The notes below the pieces were generated by a model. That model made no database searches. It was given only the letters and a program-made list of their open reading frames with translations, and was not told the origin of the DNA. This document shows positions 35,666 through 43,732 of a DNA stretch of 64,000 nucleotides, piece by piece (within the stretch, counting starts at the first letter, position 1; every line of letters starts with the position of its first letter). The DNA is taken from contig JAEZRV010000031.1 of assembly GCA_023444055.1 (NCBI GenBank), positions 4,658 to 68,657 of the forward strand, written 5' to 3'. This DNA comes from Bacillota bacterium (GTDB lineage Bacteria; Bacillota; Clostridia; Acetivibrionales; DSM-1351). The translations under genes were made by a program, and so were the position numbers.

Positions 35666-36547
35666 ATGAATGAAAAAGAAAACTTTATTCATGAATTGGT
35701 TAAGCTAAAGTCTAATGCAATCGCTCTTGAGCTGACTACATATTGCCCTTTGAATTGTATATATTGTACAAGAGAAAAAGTTGATAGAAAAAACAAAAAT
35801 CTTGAATTAGAAGACTTTAATATTATAAAGGAAAAAATCAAGGGATTTGAGAATGTTGTTATTTGTGGAATCGGGGAGCCAATGGTATACCCATACATAT
35901 ATGATGTAATTTCGCAACTAGACAAAAATGTTCTACTAATAACAAGTGGAACTGTTGCAATCAATTTTAAGGAGCTAAATAAAGCTGGAAATTTAAAAGT
36001 AATAGTCTTTTCTGTTGATGAACCTACAGAAGAAGGTATGAAAAAAATTGCTGAAAACTATAATTGGAACAATATGATTAGCAATTTAATAAATGCAAGG
36101 AAAGCTAGTATTCCTGTAATCGTTATTAACTGTACAGTAAATAAATATAATTATCATAATATCCCCAAAATGATAAAATTTACTCAAAGAAATAAGGTTA
36201 TGGCAATTAATTTTACACTTGATATTAACGAAGAGGATATGAAAGATGTAAATTCTGAAGAACTTGAACATTATTTGAGTTACACAAACGATAAAAGTTT
36301 AAGCGGAAAACTTATGATTACATCTTCAACCAATTCATTAAAATGTATGAGTTGGGATCGAATATTACCTTATATTACTCTTGAGGGTAAAGTTTATCCA
36401 TGTTGTATAGGTTTAAAAGAGGAATTTTATTTAGGTAATATATTTGAGAATACATTTGAAGAAATATGGAATGGTGAGCGTTACAAGGAATTTAAAACAT
36501 GTGACTTTTGCTATAAGTGTAATCTATATAATAATTTTAAAAAATAA
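35666..36547 (+). CDS. Radical SAM/SPASM-like enzyme 3 of cluster B
   Basis: A 293-residue paralog of the preceding gene. ELTTYCPLNCIYCTREK has cysteines 27, 31 and 34, and CGIGEP and FSVDEP keep the shared motifs. C-terminal SPASM-like cysteines occur in VYPCCIGLK and CDFCYKCNLY. It starts with ATG after AGAAGGTG. A 73-bp gap follows, the first small break within this run of genes. It probably acts on the cluster's peptide or peptide-like intermediate. Confidence 0.85.
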   Translation: MNEKENFIHELVKLKSNAIALELTTYCPLNCIYCTREKVDRKNKNLELEDFNIIKEKIKGFENVVICGIGEPMVYPYIYDVISQLDKNVLLITSGTVAINFKELNKAGNLKVIVFSVDEPTEEGMKKIAENYNWNNMISNLINARKASIPVIVINCTVNKYNYHNIPKMIKFTQRNKVMAINFTLDINEEDMKDVNSEELEHYLSYTNDKSLSGKLMITSSTNSLKCMSWDRILPYITLEGKVYPCCIGLKEEFYLGNIFENTFEEIWNGERYKEFKTCDFCYKCNLYNNFKK

Positions 36548-36620
36548 GAAGTATCTAACAATCCATATCAAATAAAAATATGTGATTATTTGAAGCTTTG
36601 AAAGAAAGGGACGAATTGAA

Positions 36621-37517
36621 TTGAAAAATTTAAGCATTCATTTGACGGATCAATGTAATAACTCATGTAAGTTTTGTGTGGTTAACTCACACCAAGAAGC
36701 AAAAGAAAGAGTAAATAGGAAGGTTGTATATAACTATTTAAAGTCAAATGCAAATAAAGGATTTCAAAGGGTTAATATACATGGAGGAGAACCAACCTGT
36801 ATACCTGAGTTTTTTGAATTTTTAGAGGACGTTAAAGAGTTTGATTATCCAGAAGTCTCTCTTCAAACAAATGCTAGACTGTTAAGCGATATGGAATTTG
36901 CAAAAAAAGTTGTGGATCTAGGAGTCTCCCTTTTTGTAGTATCAATTCATGGGAAAGATGCGAAACAACATGATTATTTGACTTCTATTGAAGGCAGTTA
37001 TGATGAAGCAGTTCAAGGAATAAAAAATGTATTAAGTTTAGGTGCTAGAGTTAGAACGAATACAGTTGTATGTAAACAAAACAAAGATGATTTGTCAGGA
37101 ATAGTAAATAATTGTATGGATTTAGGAGTATACCATATAAATATTTCAGGTATGCATCCAACAGGAAAAGCACTTACTAATTATGATGACGTAACACCAA
37201 AATATAATGAAATAATGACACAAGTAAAAGCAGCCGTAGACGATGTGGCAAAAAGAGGAGTAGTTTGTACTGTTGAAGGATTTCCATATTGTTTACTTGG
37301 TGATTATACGAAATACTGTATTAAGTGGGAAGACGAACAGTATAAATTACTCTTTAGAACTACTATTATCGAAGATTATGATTCTTTTATGCGTGGTCAG
37401 GAAAGGAAGTTTGGAAAACCATGTAAGAGTTGTACAGAAGCTGATAAATGTGGTGGTGTTTATAAAGAGTACTTGTTGTTCAATAGTTGGGATGAATTCT
37501 CAAGTATTACCAAGTAG
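36621..37517 (+). CDS. Radical SAM enzyme 4 of cluster B
   Basis: A 298-residue radical SAM protein that is distinct from the three paralogs. HLTDQCNNSCKFCVVN has cysteines 12, 16 and 19, and the classical HGGEPT motif is intact. The end has KPCKSCTEADKCGGVY, a Cys-rich tail suited to an auxiliary cluster, as in HxsB/SPASM-type maturases. The substrate is unknown. The start is TTG with AAAGGGA 9 bp upstream. It lies 19 bp before the second glycosyltransferase. Confidence 0.85.
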   Translation: MKNLSIHLTDQCNNSCKFCVVNSHQEAKERVNRKVVYNYLKSNANKGFQRVNIHGGEPTCIPEFFEFLEDVKEFDYPEVSLQTNARLLSDMEFAKKVVDLGVSLFVVSIHGKDAKQHDYLTSIEGSYDEAVQGIKNVLSLGARVRTNTVVCKQNKDDLSGIVNNCMDLGVYHINISGMHPTGKALTNYDDVTPKYNEIMTQVKAAVDDVAKRGVVCTVEGFPYCLLGDYTKYCIKWEDEQYKLLFRTTIIEDYDSFMRGQERKFGKPCKSCTEADKCGGVYKEYLLFNSWDEFSSITK

Positions 37518-37536
37518 GAGGGGAAATACTCTTAAT

Positions 37537-38775
37537 ATGAATGTTGGAATAATAGTTACTAGTTATTGGGCATATGGCGAATTGTTAATTGCGTTGCAAT
37601 TTGCAAAAAGAATAAAAAAGTTTGGCTATAAACCATATTTTTTTATACCTCCTTCCCATAAAAATATACTTCAGCAAGAAAACATGAATTATTGTGTATT
37701 GATCCCCAATATAGGGAGTATCAATCGCATTTTATTTCAGGATTATGAGAATAGATGTCATCCTGAGTATGTAATTCTTTCTGACTTTTTAAACTATAAT
37801 TTTTGCGAAAAAGATTATGGATTATGTGCAAAAGATTTAGAAATATTTAGTGGGAGAATAGGTACTTTTGATAACTTTGATTGGACTATTAAGCTGCGAA
37901 AAATGGACACGTATGGCTTTGCGGCGAGTATTGCTTCAGAGGTTGATATTAATAAATATGGGTTTAAATTAGTTCCATGTCCTATCACAAATGTTAATGA
38001 ACAAAATGAGGATAATAAATTTTATTACTCTTTAATTGAAGAATATTTAGAATATGATGAAGAAAAAAAAATAAAGATGAGGGAAGAACTAAATCTTCCC
38101 CAAAACAAACCGATTATACTCGTAACATCGGCAACGTGGCAAGATACATATAAAAGTTATCCCAAAATTATTACATGCGTAGAAAAATTCAATAATGTGT
38201 ATGCAAGGCTATTAGATAAAATGTCCGAGAAGGTAACTATTGTTCATGTTGGTAAAAACAGTAGTATAAAATTTAAAAATGAAAATAAGAACATTATTTA
38301 TCTTGATAACCTTTCGCCAAAATTATTTGATAAGTATTCTATTGCATGTGATGTGTTTTTGAGTCGTAATATTACATCAACAACATTAGCAAAGGTTGTC
38401 TGTTCAGGAATTCCAGCAATGGCTTTGACTAATTCATTACATATAAAAAATGGATTTGTTTTAAGCTCAAACTCTGAAATAACGAATGAGATGAAAAAAG
38501 AATTAGAAAAAGTAGATGATTTATACCCTTATAGAATGTTTCCTGTAGGATGGCATAGCTTTTTGGAACCAATACATAAAAATAATCCTTATTTTGATCT
38601 TGTAATAGAAGAGGAAGTATTTGATTTTGATAAAGTGCTAAAAAGCATTGATAAAATGACAAATGATGCAGAGTATAGAGCGGAAATAAAAGAGAAAGCG
38701 ATGCAGTATAGATTGTCTCTAGATAATTTGAAAAAGCCTGAAGAAATACTAAGCTTGTTGAACAATAGAGGTTGA
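37537..38775 (+). CDS. GT-B-like glycosyltransferase homolog 2
   Basis: A 412-residue paralog of the protein at 30781. The shared regions are VGIIVTSYWAYGELLIALQFAKRI at the start, VTIVHVGKNSS, and SIACDVFLSRNITSTTLAKVVCSGIPAMAL near the C-terminus. ATG 37537 follows GGAGGGG by 12 bp; the frame extends upstream to 37273 only by overlapping the radical SAM gene. Two diverged copies imply two glycosylations or a heterodimer. The family is not certain. Confidence 0.65.
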   Translation: MNVGIIVTSYWAYGELLIALQFAKRIKKFGYKPYFFIPPSHKNILQQENMNYCVLIPNIGSINRILFQDYENRCHPEYVILSDFLNYNFCEKDYGLCAKDLEIFSGRIGTFDNFDWTIKLRKMDTYGFAASIASEVDINKYGFKLVPCPITNVNEQNEDNKFYYSLIEEYLEYDEEKKIKMREELNLPQNKPIILVTSATWQDTYKSYPKIITCVEKFNNVYARLLDKMSEKVTIVHVGKNSSIKFKNENKNIIYLDNLSPKLFDKYSIACDVFLSRNITSTTLAKVVCSGIPAMALTNSLHIKNGFVLSSNSEITNEMKKELEKVDDLYPYRMFPVGWHSFLEPIHKNNPYFDLVIEEEVFDFDKVLKSIDKMTNDAEYRAEIKEKAMQYRLSLDNLKKPEEILSLLNNRG

Positions 38776-38809
38776 TATTTATGGAGAATATATTTTTAGG
38801 AGATAGAAT

Positions 38810-39826
38810 ATGAAACCTATTGTAATACATCAAACTGACATATACCACCACCATTTAGATGCAGATGATCACTGGGATTTGGCATGTCAGTTTGCCTTGT
38901 ATTATCTTAATGAAATTAATTTAGTTGGCATAATAGCGGATAATGTACCCAAAATTAGACTGAATCATGGAGATCCATCTGTATTTGCTATATCTCAGAT
39001 GAATTGTATAACAGGAAGTTATGTACCAATGGCGATAGGTACAAAAATTAAACCCAGTTTAGTTAATTCATCAATGTATAATGAGAAAGCAAATGAGTTC
39101 GCAGCAGTAAAAATGATAGAAAGAACACTGCGTAATTCAAATGAAAAGGTAGTTATACAGATGGTGGGGTCATGTAAGGATGTTGCTATTGCGATTACGT
39201 TGTTTCCAGAACTATTTAAGGAAAAATGTGCGGCAATTTATTTAAATGCTGGAGTCAGCAATTGCTTGAGCAAAACGGAATATAACGTTTCGTTAGACCC
39301 AAGGTCTTTTTATACTGTGTTTAATGCTCCGTGTCCGTTGTATTGGCTGCCATCTCATATGAATTTTGTAGATAATTATATAGTTGAAAAGTATGGTACC
39401 TTTTATAAGTTTAAACAAGAGGCGATTTTACCGTATTTATCAAAAAGTGTTAAAAACTATTTCACATATGCATTAGGTAAAAGTAATGATATTAATTGGC
39501 TTAATTATTTGAGTAAAGTAGAACGCAGTGAAATATTTAATACAATTTGTAATGACTATAGAAATATGTGGTCAACAGCTGGAATTTTATCAGCCGCAGG
39601 TAAAGTGGTGACAAAAAGCGGCGACATTGTAGCAACGGATACAGTTGAGGATAATGCAATTTTTAAATATGAAAAAATAAAAGCCCAATGTGATATTAAT
39701 GGTAAGGTTGATTGGGAATTTACAAATGAAAATACCAATAAGTATATTTTTACAATAACTGATATGGAATTATATCAAGATTGTATGATAAAGGCTATGA
39801 AAGAATTATTGGTAAAATTACCATAA
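38810..39826 (+). CDS. Nucleoside-hydrolase-like protein
   Basis: A 338-residue protein whose N-terminus IVIHQTDIYHHHLDADDHWDLAC parallels the calcium- and ribose-binding DTDxxxDDxxA motif of inosine-uridine nucleoside hydrolases. MVGSCKDVAIAI and INAGVSN-like LNAGVSN also fit that fold. The motif is modified (H replaces usual residues), so ribosidase activity on a common nucleoside is not assured. It may cleave or transfer a glycosidic bond in the product, or trim a nucleoside intermediate. AGGAGATA precedes ATG. Confidence 0.7.
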   Translation: MKPIVIHQTDIYHHHLDADDHWDLACQFALYYLNEINLVGIIADNVPKIRLNHGDPSVFAISQMNCITGSYVPMAIGTKIKPSLVNSSMYNEKANEFAAVKMIERTLRNSNEKVVIQMVGSCKDVAIAITLFPELFKEKCAAIYLNAGVSNCLSKTEYNVSLDPRSFYTVFNAPCPLYWLPSHMNFVDNYIVEKYGTFYKFKQEAILPYLSKSVKNYFTYALGKSNDINWLNYLSKVERSEIFNTICNDYRNMWSTAGILSAAGKVVTKSGDIVATDTVEDNAIFKYEKIKAQCDINGKVDWEFTNENTNKYIFTITDMELYQDCMIKAMKELLVKLP

Positions 39827-39843
39827 TAATTGGAGGAATGTAT

Positions 39844-41544
39844 ATGATAAAAAATGTATGTTTGTTTATGTCACCATCAGAAAATAGTTTACAGTATCCG
39901 GAGAATTTAACAAGGCTTACAATTAATTTAGGCGTAGGTGTAATTTGTGGTTATCTTGAGGAAAAAGGATATAATGTAACCATTAAAGATTTGAATCTAT
40001 CATTATCTCAAAATTTTCAAGATGAGTATAATCATAAGCAATTAGAAATGGTATTTGATATAGATGTTTTTAAGAATTATATTCTTACAGGTGAAGATGA
40101 AGAAATGGATCGTCTTATTTCACGTCTTTTAGAGAATATGGATTTAAGTGAATATGATTTTTTTGGAGTCTCTATAGGCGGCGATTTTTCATTTGTTCAA
40201 ATGCAATTAGGTTTTATATTAGCTAAGTATTTAAATAAAAAATATAATAAGGCTGTTGAAATTGGTGGAAATAACGTATCATTTTTGTACATTTTCAAAA
40301 GTGTTTTTCAAGAAATGTGGGAAATCGTATTAAGTAAATTTAAGTTTATAGTAAATGGCCCTGGCGAAAAAGTTATAGAAGCAATAATAAAAGGGTTAGA
40401 TGAGAATAAGGATGAGGATTGGTTTAATCAACTTCCAGGTATGGTTCGCCTAGTGGATGGTGAAATTATTTCAAATAAAACTGAAAAACCAATAGTTATA
40501 AAACCTGATTGGGGAGACTTAGACATGTCTTGTTATACCAGGTGCATGATAGATGAGCAGGGGACAGAACAAAAAAAGCAGAAAGCGATTAGAGAAAATT
40601 TAATTTATAACTATAAGTGGCCAGATGCTTATCTTGATAGTCCAGGACTTATCGTTAGCAAATATAATAGAATGAAAAGAGAAGATGTTACCGAAAAATT
40701 AATATTACCATATATTTTTAATTACAATTGTCCTTATAGCTGTGCTTTTTGTACTCAGAGTGATTACGAAAGAGGAAGTATTGTAGGTGGTAATCCAGAA
40801 CAAGTAATTAAAGATATTAAAGAATTAATAGCTAAATATAATACTAATTATTTCTATTTCTTAAATAATGCATTTAATTTTTCAGGTAAATTCGCTGATG
40901 AGTTCTGCAATAAGGTAATTGATGAAAACCTCGAAATATATTGGTCTGATTGTGGTAGATTTAATAATCTAACTTATGAGAGGCTTGAATTAATGAAGAA
41001 GGCTGGTTGTACGAAATTGACTTTCGGATTTGAATCAGGAAGTCAGAAGATTATTAATTTGATAGATAAGCAAATTGATTTGGATCATGCAGAGCAAGTT
41101 TTAAAATGGTGTTATGATTTGAAAATTTGGTCAGACATAGAGGTTATTATCGGATTACCGCAAGAGTTTGACGAAGATTTCAAAGATACATGTGATTTCA
41201 TAACAAGGAATAAAAAGTATATTAATTATTTTTGGGTAAATGAATATTTTGTTGTGCCTAATAGCTTAATTGGTAGGTTCCCAGAAAGATATGGGGTAGA
41301 ATTGATTGAAGATAATACTAATTATAGGGATCTGTTAATTTACAATTTAAAAATGTATAGAAATGAGCATACGGATGTTCAGACTTCTAATTCAAAGTTA
41401 TATGGGTTTAATGAAATAAACGGAAGGAGTTTTGAAGAAATAGTTAAACAAAATAGTATAAAACTTAAAATTATAAATGGAATGCAGAATCCAGAAGGTG
41501 ATTCTGCTGCTAAACTTTTTAAAATGTTATGTGCAGTAAAATAA
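39844..41544 (+). CDS. B12-type radical SAM enzyme of cluster B
   Basis: A 566-residue protein with an N-terminal Rossmann-like region (NLGVGVICGYLEEKGYNVTIKDL, then FFGVSIGGDFSF and EIGGNNVSF), a long linker, and a radical SAM domain with NYNCPYSCAFC (cysteines 296, 300, 303). FGFESGSQKI and VIIGLPQEF match the class B family. It is longer than the two B12-type enzymes of cluster A, mostly in the linker. Likely chemistry is C-methylation or radical rearrangement. ATG 39844 is chosen because GGAGG is 7 nt away; ATG 39838 is too close to that site. Confidence 0.82.
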   Translation: MIKNVCLFMSPSENSLQYPENLTRLTINLGVGVICGYLEEKGYNVTIKDLNLSLSQNFQDEYNHKQLEMVFDIDVFKNYILTGEDEEMDRLISRLLENMDLSEYDFFGVSIGGDFSFVQMQLGFILAKYLNKKYNKAVEIGGNNVSFLYIFKSVFQEMWEIVLSKFKFIVNGPGEKVIEAIIKGLDENKDEDWFNQLPGMVRLVDGEIISNKTEKPIVIKPDWGDLDMSCYTRCMIDEQGTEQKKQKAIRENLIYNYKWPDAYLDSPGLIVSKYNRMKREDVTEKLILPYIFNYNCPYSCAFCTQSDYERGSIVGGNPEQVIKDIKELIAKYNTNYFYFLNNAFNFSGKFADEFCNKVIDENLEIYWSDCGRFNNLTYERLELMKKAGCTKLTFGFESGSQKIINLIDKQIDLDHAEQVLKWCYDLKIWSDIEVIIGLPQEFDEDFKDTCDFITRNKKYINYFWVNEYFVVPNSLIGRFPERYGVELIEDNTNYRDLLIYNLKMYRNEHTDVQTSNSKLYGFNEINGRSFEEIVKQNSIKLKIINGMQNPEGDSAAKLFKMLCAVK

Positions 41545-41581
41545 TGAAATGAGCACGATTCAATAATCTATATAGGAGGAA

Positions 41582-41601
41582 AATAGTGTTTAATCACTAT
41601 T
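41582..41601 (+). promoter_or_regulatory. Small hairpin between a ribosome binding site and the next gene
   Basis: AATAGTG (41582-41588) and CACTATT (41595-41601) form a perfect 7-bp hairpin with a 6-nt loop. A strong AGGAGG (41574-41579) lies directly before it, while the next real start is ATG 41612. That site instead faces a 5-codon frame starting GTG 41586. Folding would bring AGGAGG close to ATG 41612. Confidence 0.4.
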
Positions 41602-41611
41602 AAAAAAAACG

Positions 41612-41797
41612 ATGAAGAAAAAAATGGAGAAATATTTTAGGTTAGTATTGAGGATAGTAGCATTTGCATTTTCAGTTGCTGGGTTAGTATTAATTGTCGT
41701 TGATACAAGTGATATTAAAGAAGTTATTAACGTAATTGCTATCGCATTAGTCATTAATACATTTATTAGTGTTGAGGAATTTTGTAAGAAGTGTTAA
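41612..41797 (+). CDS. Small membrane protein
   Basis: A 61-residue protein with a charged start (MKKKMEKYFR) and two hydrophobic segments (IVAFAFSVAGLVLIVV and VINVIAIALVINTFI), ending CKKC. It lies just before the ABC transporter genes of cluster B. It could be an immunity protein, a transporter helper or an export accessory. No family is recognised. Confidence 0.55.
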   Translation: MKKKMEKYFRLVLRIVAFAFSVAGLVLIVVDTSDIKEVINVIAIALVINTFISVEEFCKKC

Positions 41798-41831
41798 AAT
41801 CTATATAACATAGTAATTAGGATATTGCTAA

Positions 41832-41960
41832 GTGAAGCCTAGAGCTTTTAGATTGTGGGCAGTTACAGAAGGATACTTACCTCAGAGCAAGCTAGCAGTA
41901 TTGCAGGTGGTTATAAATGACAAGCTGTTACATAGTATAAAAGAGAAGGTTGAAAATTAA
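41832..41960 (+). CDS. Possible 42-residue ORF
   Basis: A GTG-initiated frame reading KPRAFRLWAVTEGYLPQ and ending in a helical KEKVEN. AGGAT lies upstream at modest spacing. It fills most of the gap between the small membrane protein and the ABC ATPase. The sequence looks protein-like, but at this length chance or gene remnant cannot be excluded. Confidence 0.3.
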   Translation: MKPRAFRLWAVTEGYLPQSKLAVLQVVINDKLLHSIKEKVEN

Positions 41961-41987
41961 AAAGTGAGGATTGGTGATTAATAAACG

Positions 41988-42881
41988 ATGGGTAAAGCAC
42001 GGGTAAAAATTGACAATTTGCGAAAGAGTTATGGAGATTATGTAGCAGTAGACAATATCAGTATTGAGGTGAATGAAGGCGAAATATTTGGATTGCTTGG
42101 GCCAAATGGAGCAGGAAAGACAAGTTTACTTGAGTGTATAGAGGGACTAAGAATACCTGATAGTGGTACTATAGAAATATGTGGATTCAATCCTGTTAAA
42201 GATGGTGCAAAGATTAAACAAGTTTTAGGAGTACAACTACAGTCTTCAGGGCTACCTTCATCTATTACTGTCAAAGAAGCAATTGATTTCTTCGCAGCAT
42301 GTCATAATGTTAAACCCAATCAAGAAATTATAGAGAAGTTGGGATTGAACGAGAAATTTCGCAAAAAATATAAAGACCTTTCAGGTGGAGAAAAAAGAAG
42401 ATTAGTCTTAGCTTTGGCAACTCTACATAATCCTAAAGTTCTTATTCTGGATGAGCCAACCGCTGCTTTAGATGTTCAAGCAAGGGTAGAATTACACGAG
42501 GTAATGAAAACATTAAGCTGTAATGGTACTTCAATCATTCTGGCAACACATGATATGGCAGAAGCAGAAAAACTTTGTAGTAGAATACTTATTATGATGG
42601 GTGGCAAAAAGATAGTAGAAGGTACACCTAAGGAAATCACCGCCATGGGATCAAAAAATAGTAAGATTTTTGTGCGCACTGTTGGAAATAGTTTGCAAAA
42701 TTCTGATGGAGAGTGTATGGATGATTATTATACGTTTACCTCGGATATGCCAGGTGAAAAGGTATCTCAAATATTAAGCCTTATTGAAAGCTATGGAGAT
42801 ACACTAGTAGACTTGAGAATTGAGCGAGAATCCCTTGAAGAGAAATTTGTTGAATTGACAGCTGGAAGGAGAAATAAATAA
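41988..42881 (+). CDS. ABC transporter ATPase (drug/antibiotic export type)
   Basis: A 297-residue ATPase with Walker A GPNGAGKTS, Q-loop VQLQSSG, signature LSGGEKRR, Walker B VLILDEPTAALD and the switch region ATHDMAEAE. The C-terminal 80 residues match the extension of DrrA/CcmA-type exporters. The partner is the ABC-2 permease that starts within its stop codon. It probably exports the cluster B product or provides self-resistance. Confidence 0.93.
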   Translation: MGKARVKIDNLRKSYGDYVAVDNISIEVNEGEIFGLLGPNGAGKTSLLECIEGLRIPDSGTIEICGFNPVKDGAKIKQVLGVQLQSSGLPSSITVKEAIDFFAACHNVKPNQEIIEKLGLNEKFRKKYKDLSGGEKRRLVLALATLHNPKVLILDEPTAALDVQARVELHEVMKTLSCNGTSIILATHDMAEAEKLCSRILIMMGGKKIVEGTPKEITAMGSKNSKIFVRTVGNSLQNSDGECMDDYYTFTSDMPGEKVSQILSLIESYGDTLVDLRIERESLEEKFVELTAGRRNK

Positions 42882-43684
42882 TGATAGCATTTGGTAAACA
42901 TTTAGTTTTAAATTTTCTGTTTGGAATGAGAGAGAAGACATTACTTCTTATGAACTACCTTTTCCCTATAGTGTTTTACTTATTTATTGGAGGAATAATG
43001 CCACAAATTAATGGTGGCTCTACAGAAACACTTATTCCTGCAATGATAATATTTTCAGTAATAGTGAGTACACTATTAGGGATGCCAAATGACATAGTTA
43101 ATTCGCGCAATGATGGTGTTTATAGAAACTATAAGATAAATGGTATTTCGAAGATATCTACTTTATTAGTACCAGCTATTTCTACAGCAGTTCATTCTTT
43201 TATAGTGTCTTGTATTATATTCTTTACAGCCCCTATATTGTTTGATGTAAAATCAGAATATAGCTTAATAAGTTTGCTAATTGTTTTCTTGTGTGTGTAC
43301 ATAACGTGTTCGGGAGTAGCATTAGTTATTGGAAGTATATCTGATAATACTTCAGTTACTGTAGTTTTGGCTCAGATTATATTTTTACCTTCTATGTTAA
43401 TAGGAGGATTAATGATTCCAACAAGTCAACTACCTAAGTCATTGATTAAATTTAGCGAATTGTTACCTACGACGTATGCTATGGATTTGCTAGAATCATT
43501 AAATAATCTAAATCCTGCAAAATACAGCACAATTTTAAGTATTGTAATATTATTATCAGTGGGTTTAATTGGGTATATTGTTGCTAACTATTTGTTTAGA
43601 TTTGATGTTACTGATAAATCAAAGAAGAAGATTACTGCAATACTCGTTTTATTGCCATTTGTAATAAACATACTATTTTTATAA
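42881..43684 (+). CDS. ABC-2 type permease
   Basis: A 267-residue membrane protein with six predicted helices (for example LLLMNYLFPIVFYLFIGG, VVLAQIIFLPSMLIGGLM, ILVLLPFVINILFL). The ABC-2 signature region appears as FLPSMLIGGLMIPTSQLP. It overlaps the ATPase stop by one base (TAATG). Together they form a two-gene exporter. Confidence 0.9.
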   Translation: MIAFGKHLVLNFLFGMREKTLLLMNYLFPIVFYLFIGGIMPQINGGSTETLIPAMIIFSVIVSTLLGMPNDIVNSRNDGVYRNYKINGISKISTLLVPAISTAVHSFIVSCIIFFTAPILFDVKSEYSLISLLIVFLCVYITCSGVALVIGSISDNTSVTVVLAQIIFLPSMLIGGLMIPTSQLPKSLIKFSELLPTTYAMDLLESLNNLNPAKYSTILSIVILLSVGLIGYIVANYLFRFDVTDKSKKKITAILVLLPFVINILFL

Positions 43685-43732
43685 CATTTAAATATTAATG
43701 AAGTAAAGAATGAATTATAATGGGGTCTCTTT

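Noticed and set aside
37273..37536. Extended N-terminus of the second glycosyltransferase
   Set aside because: The extension reads another frame of the upstream radical SAM gene; the family-like start is ATG 37537.
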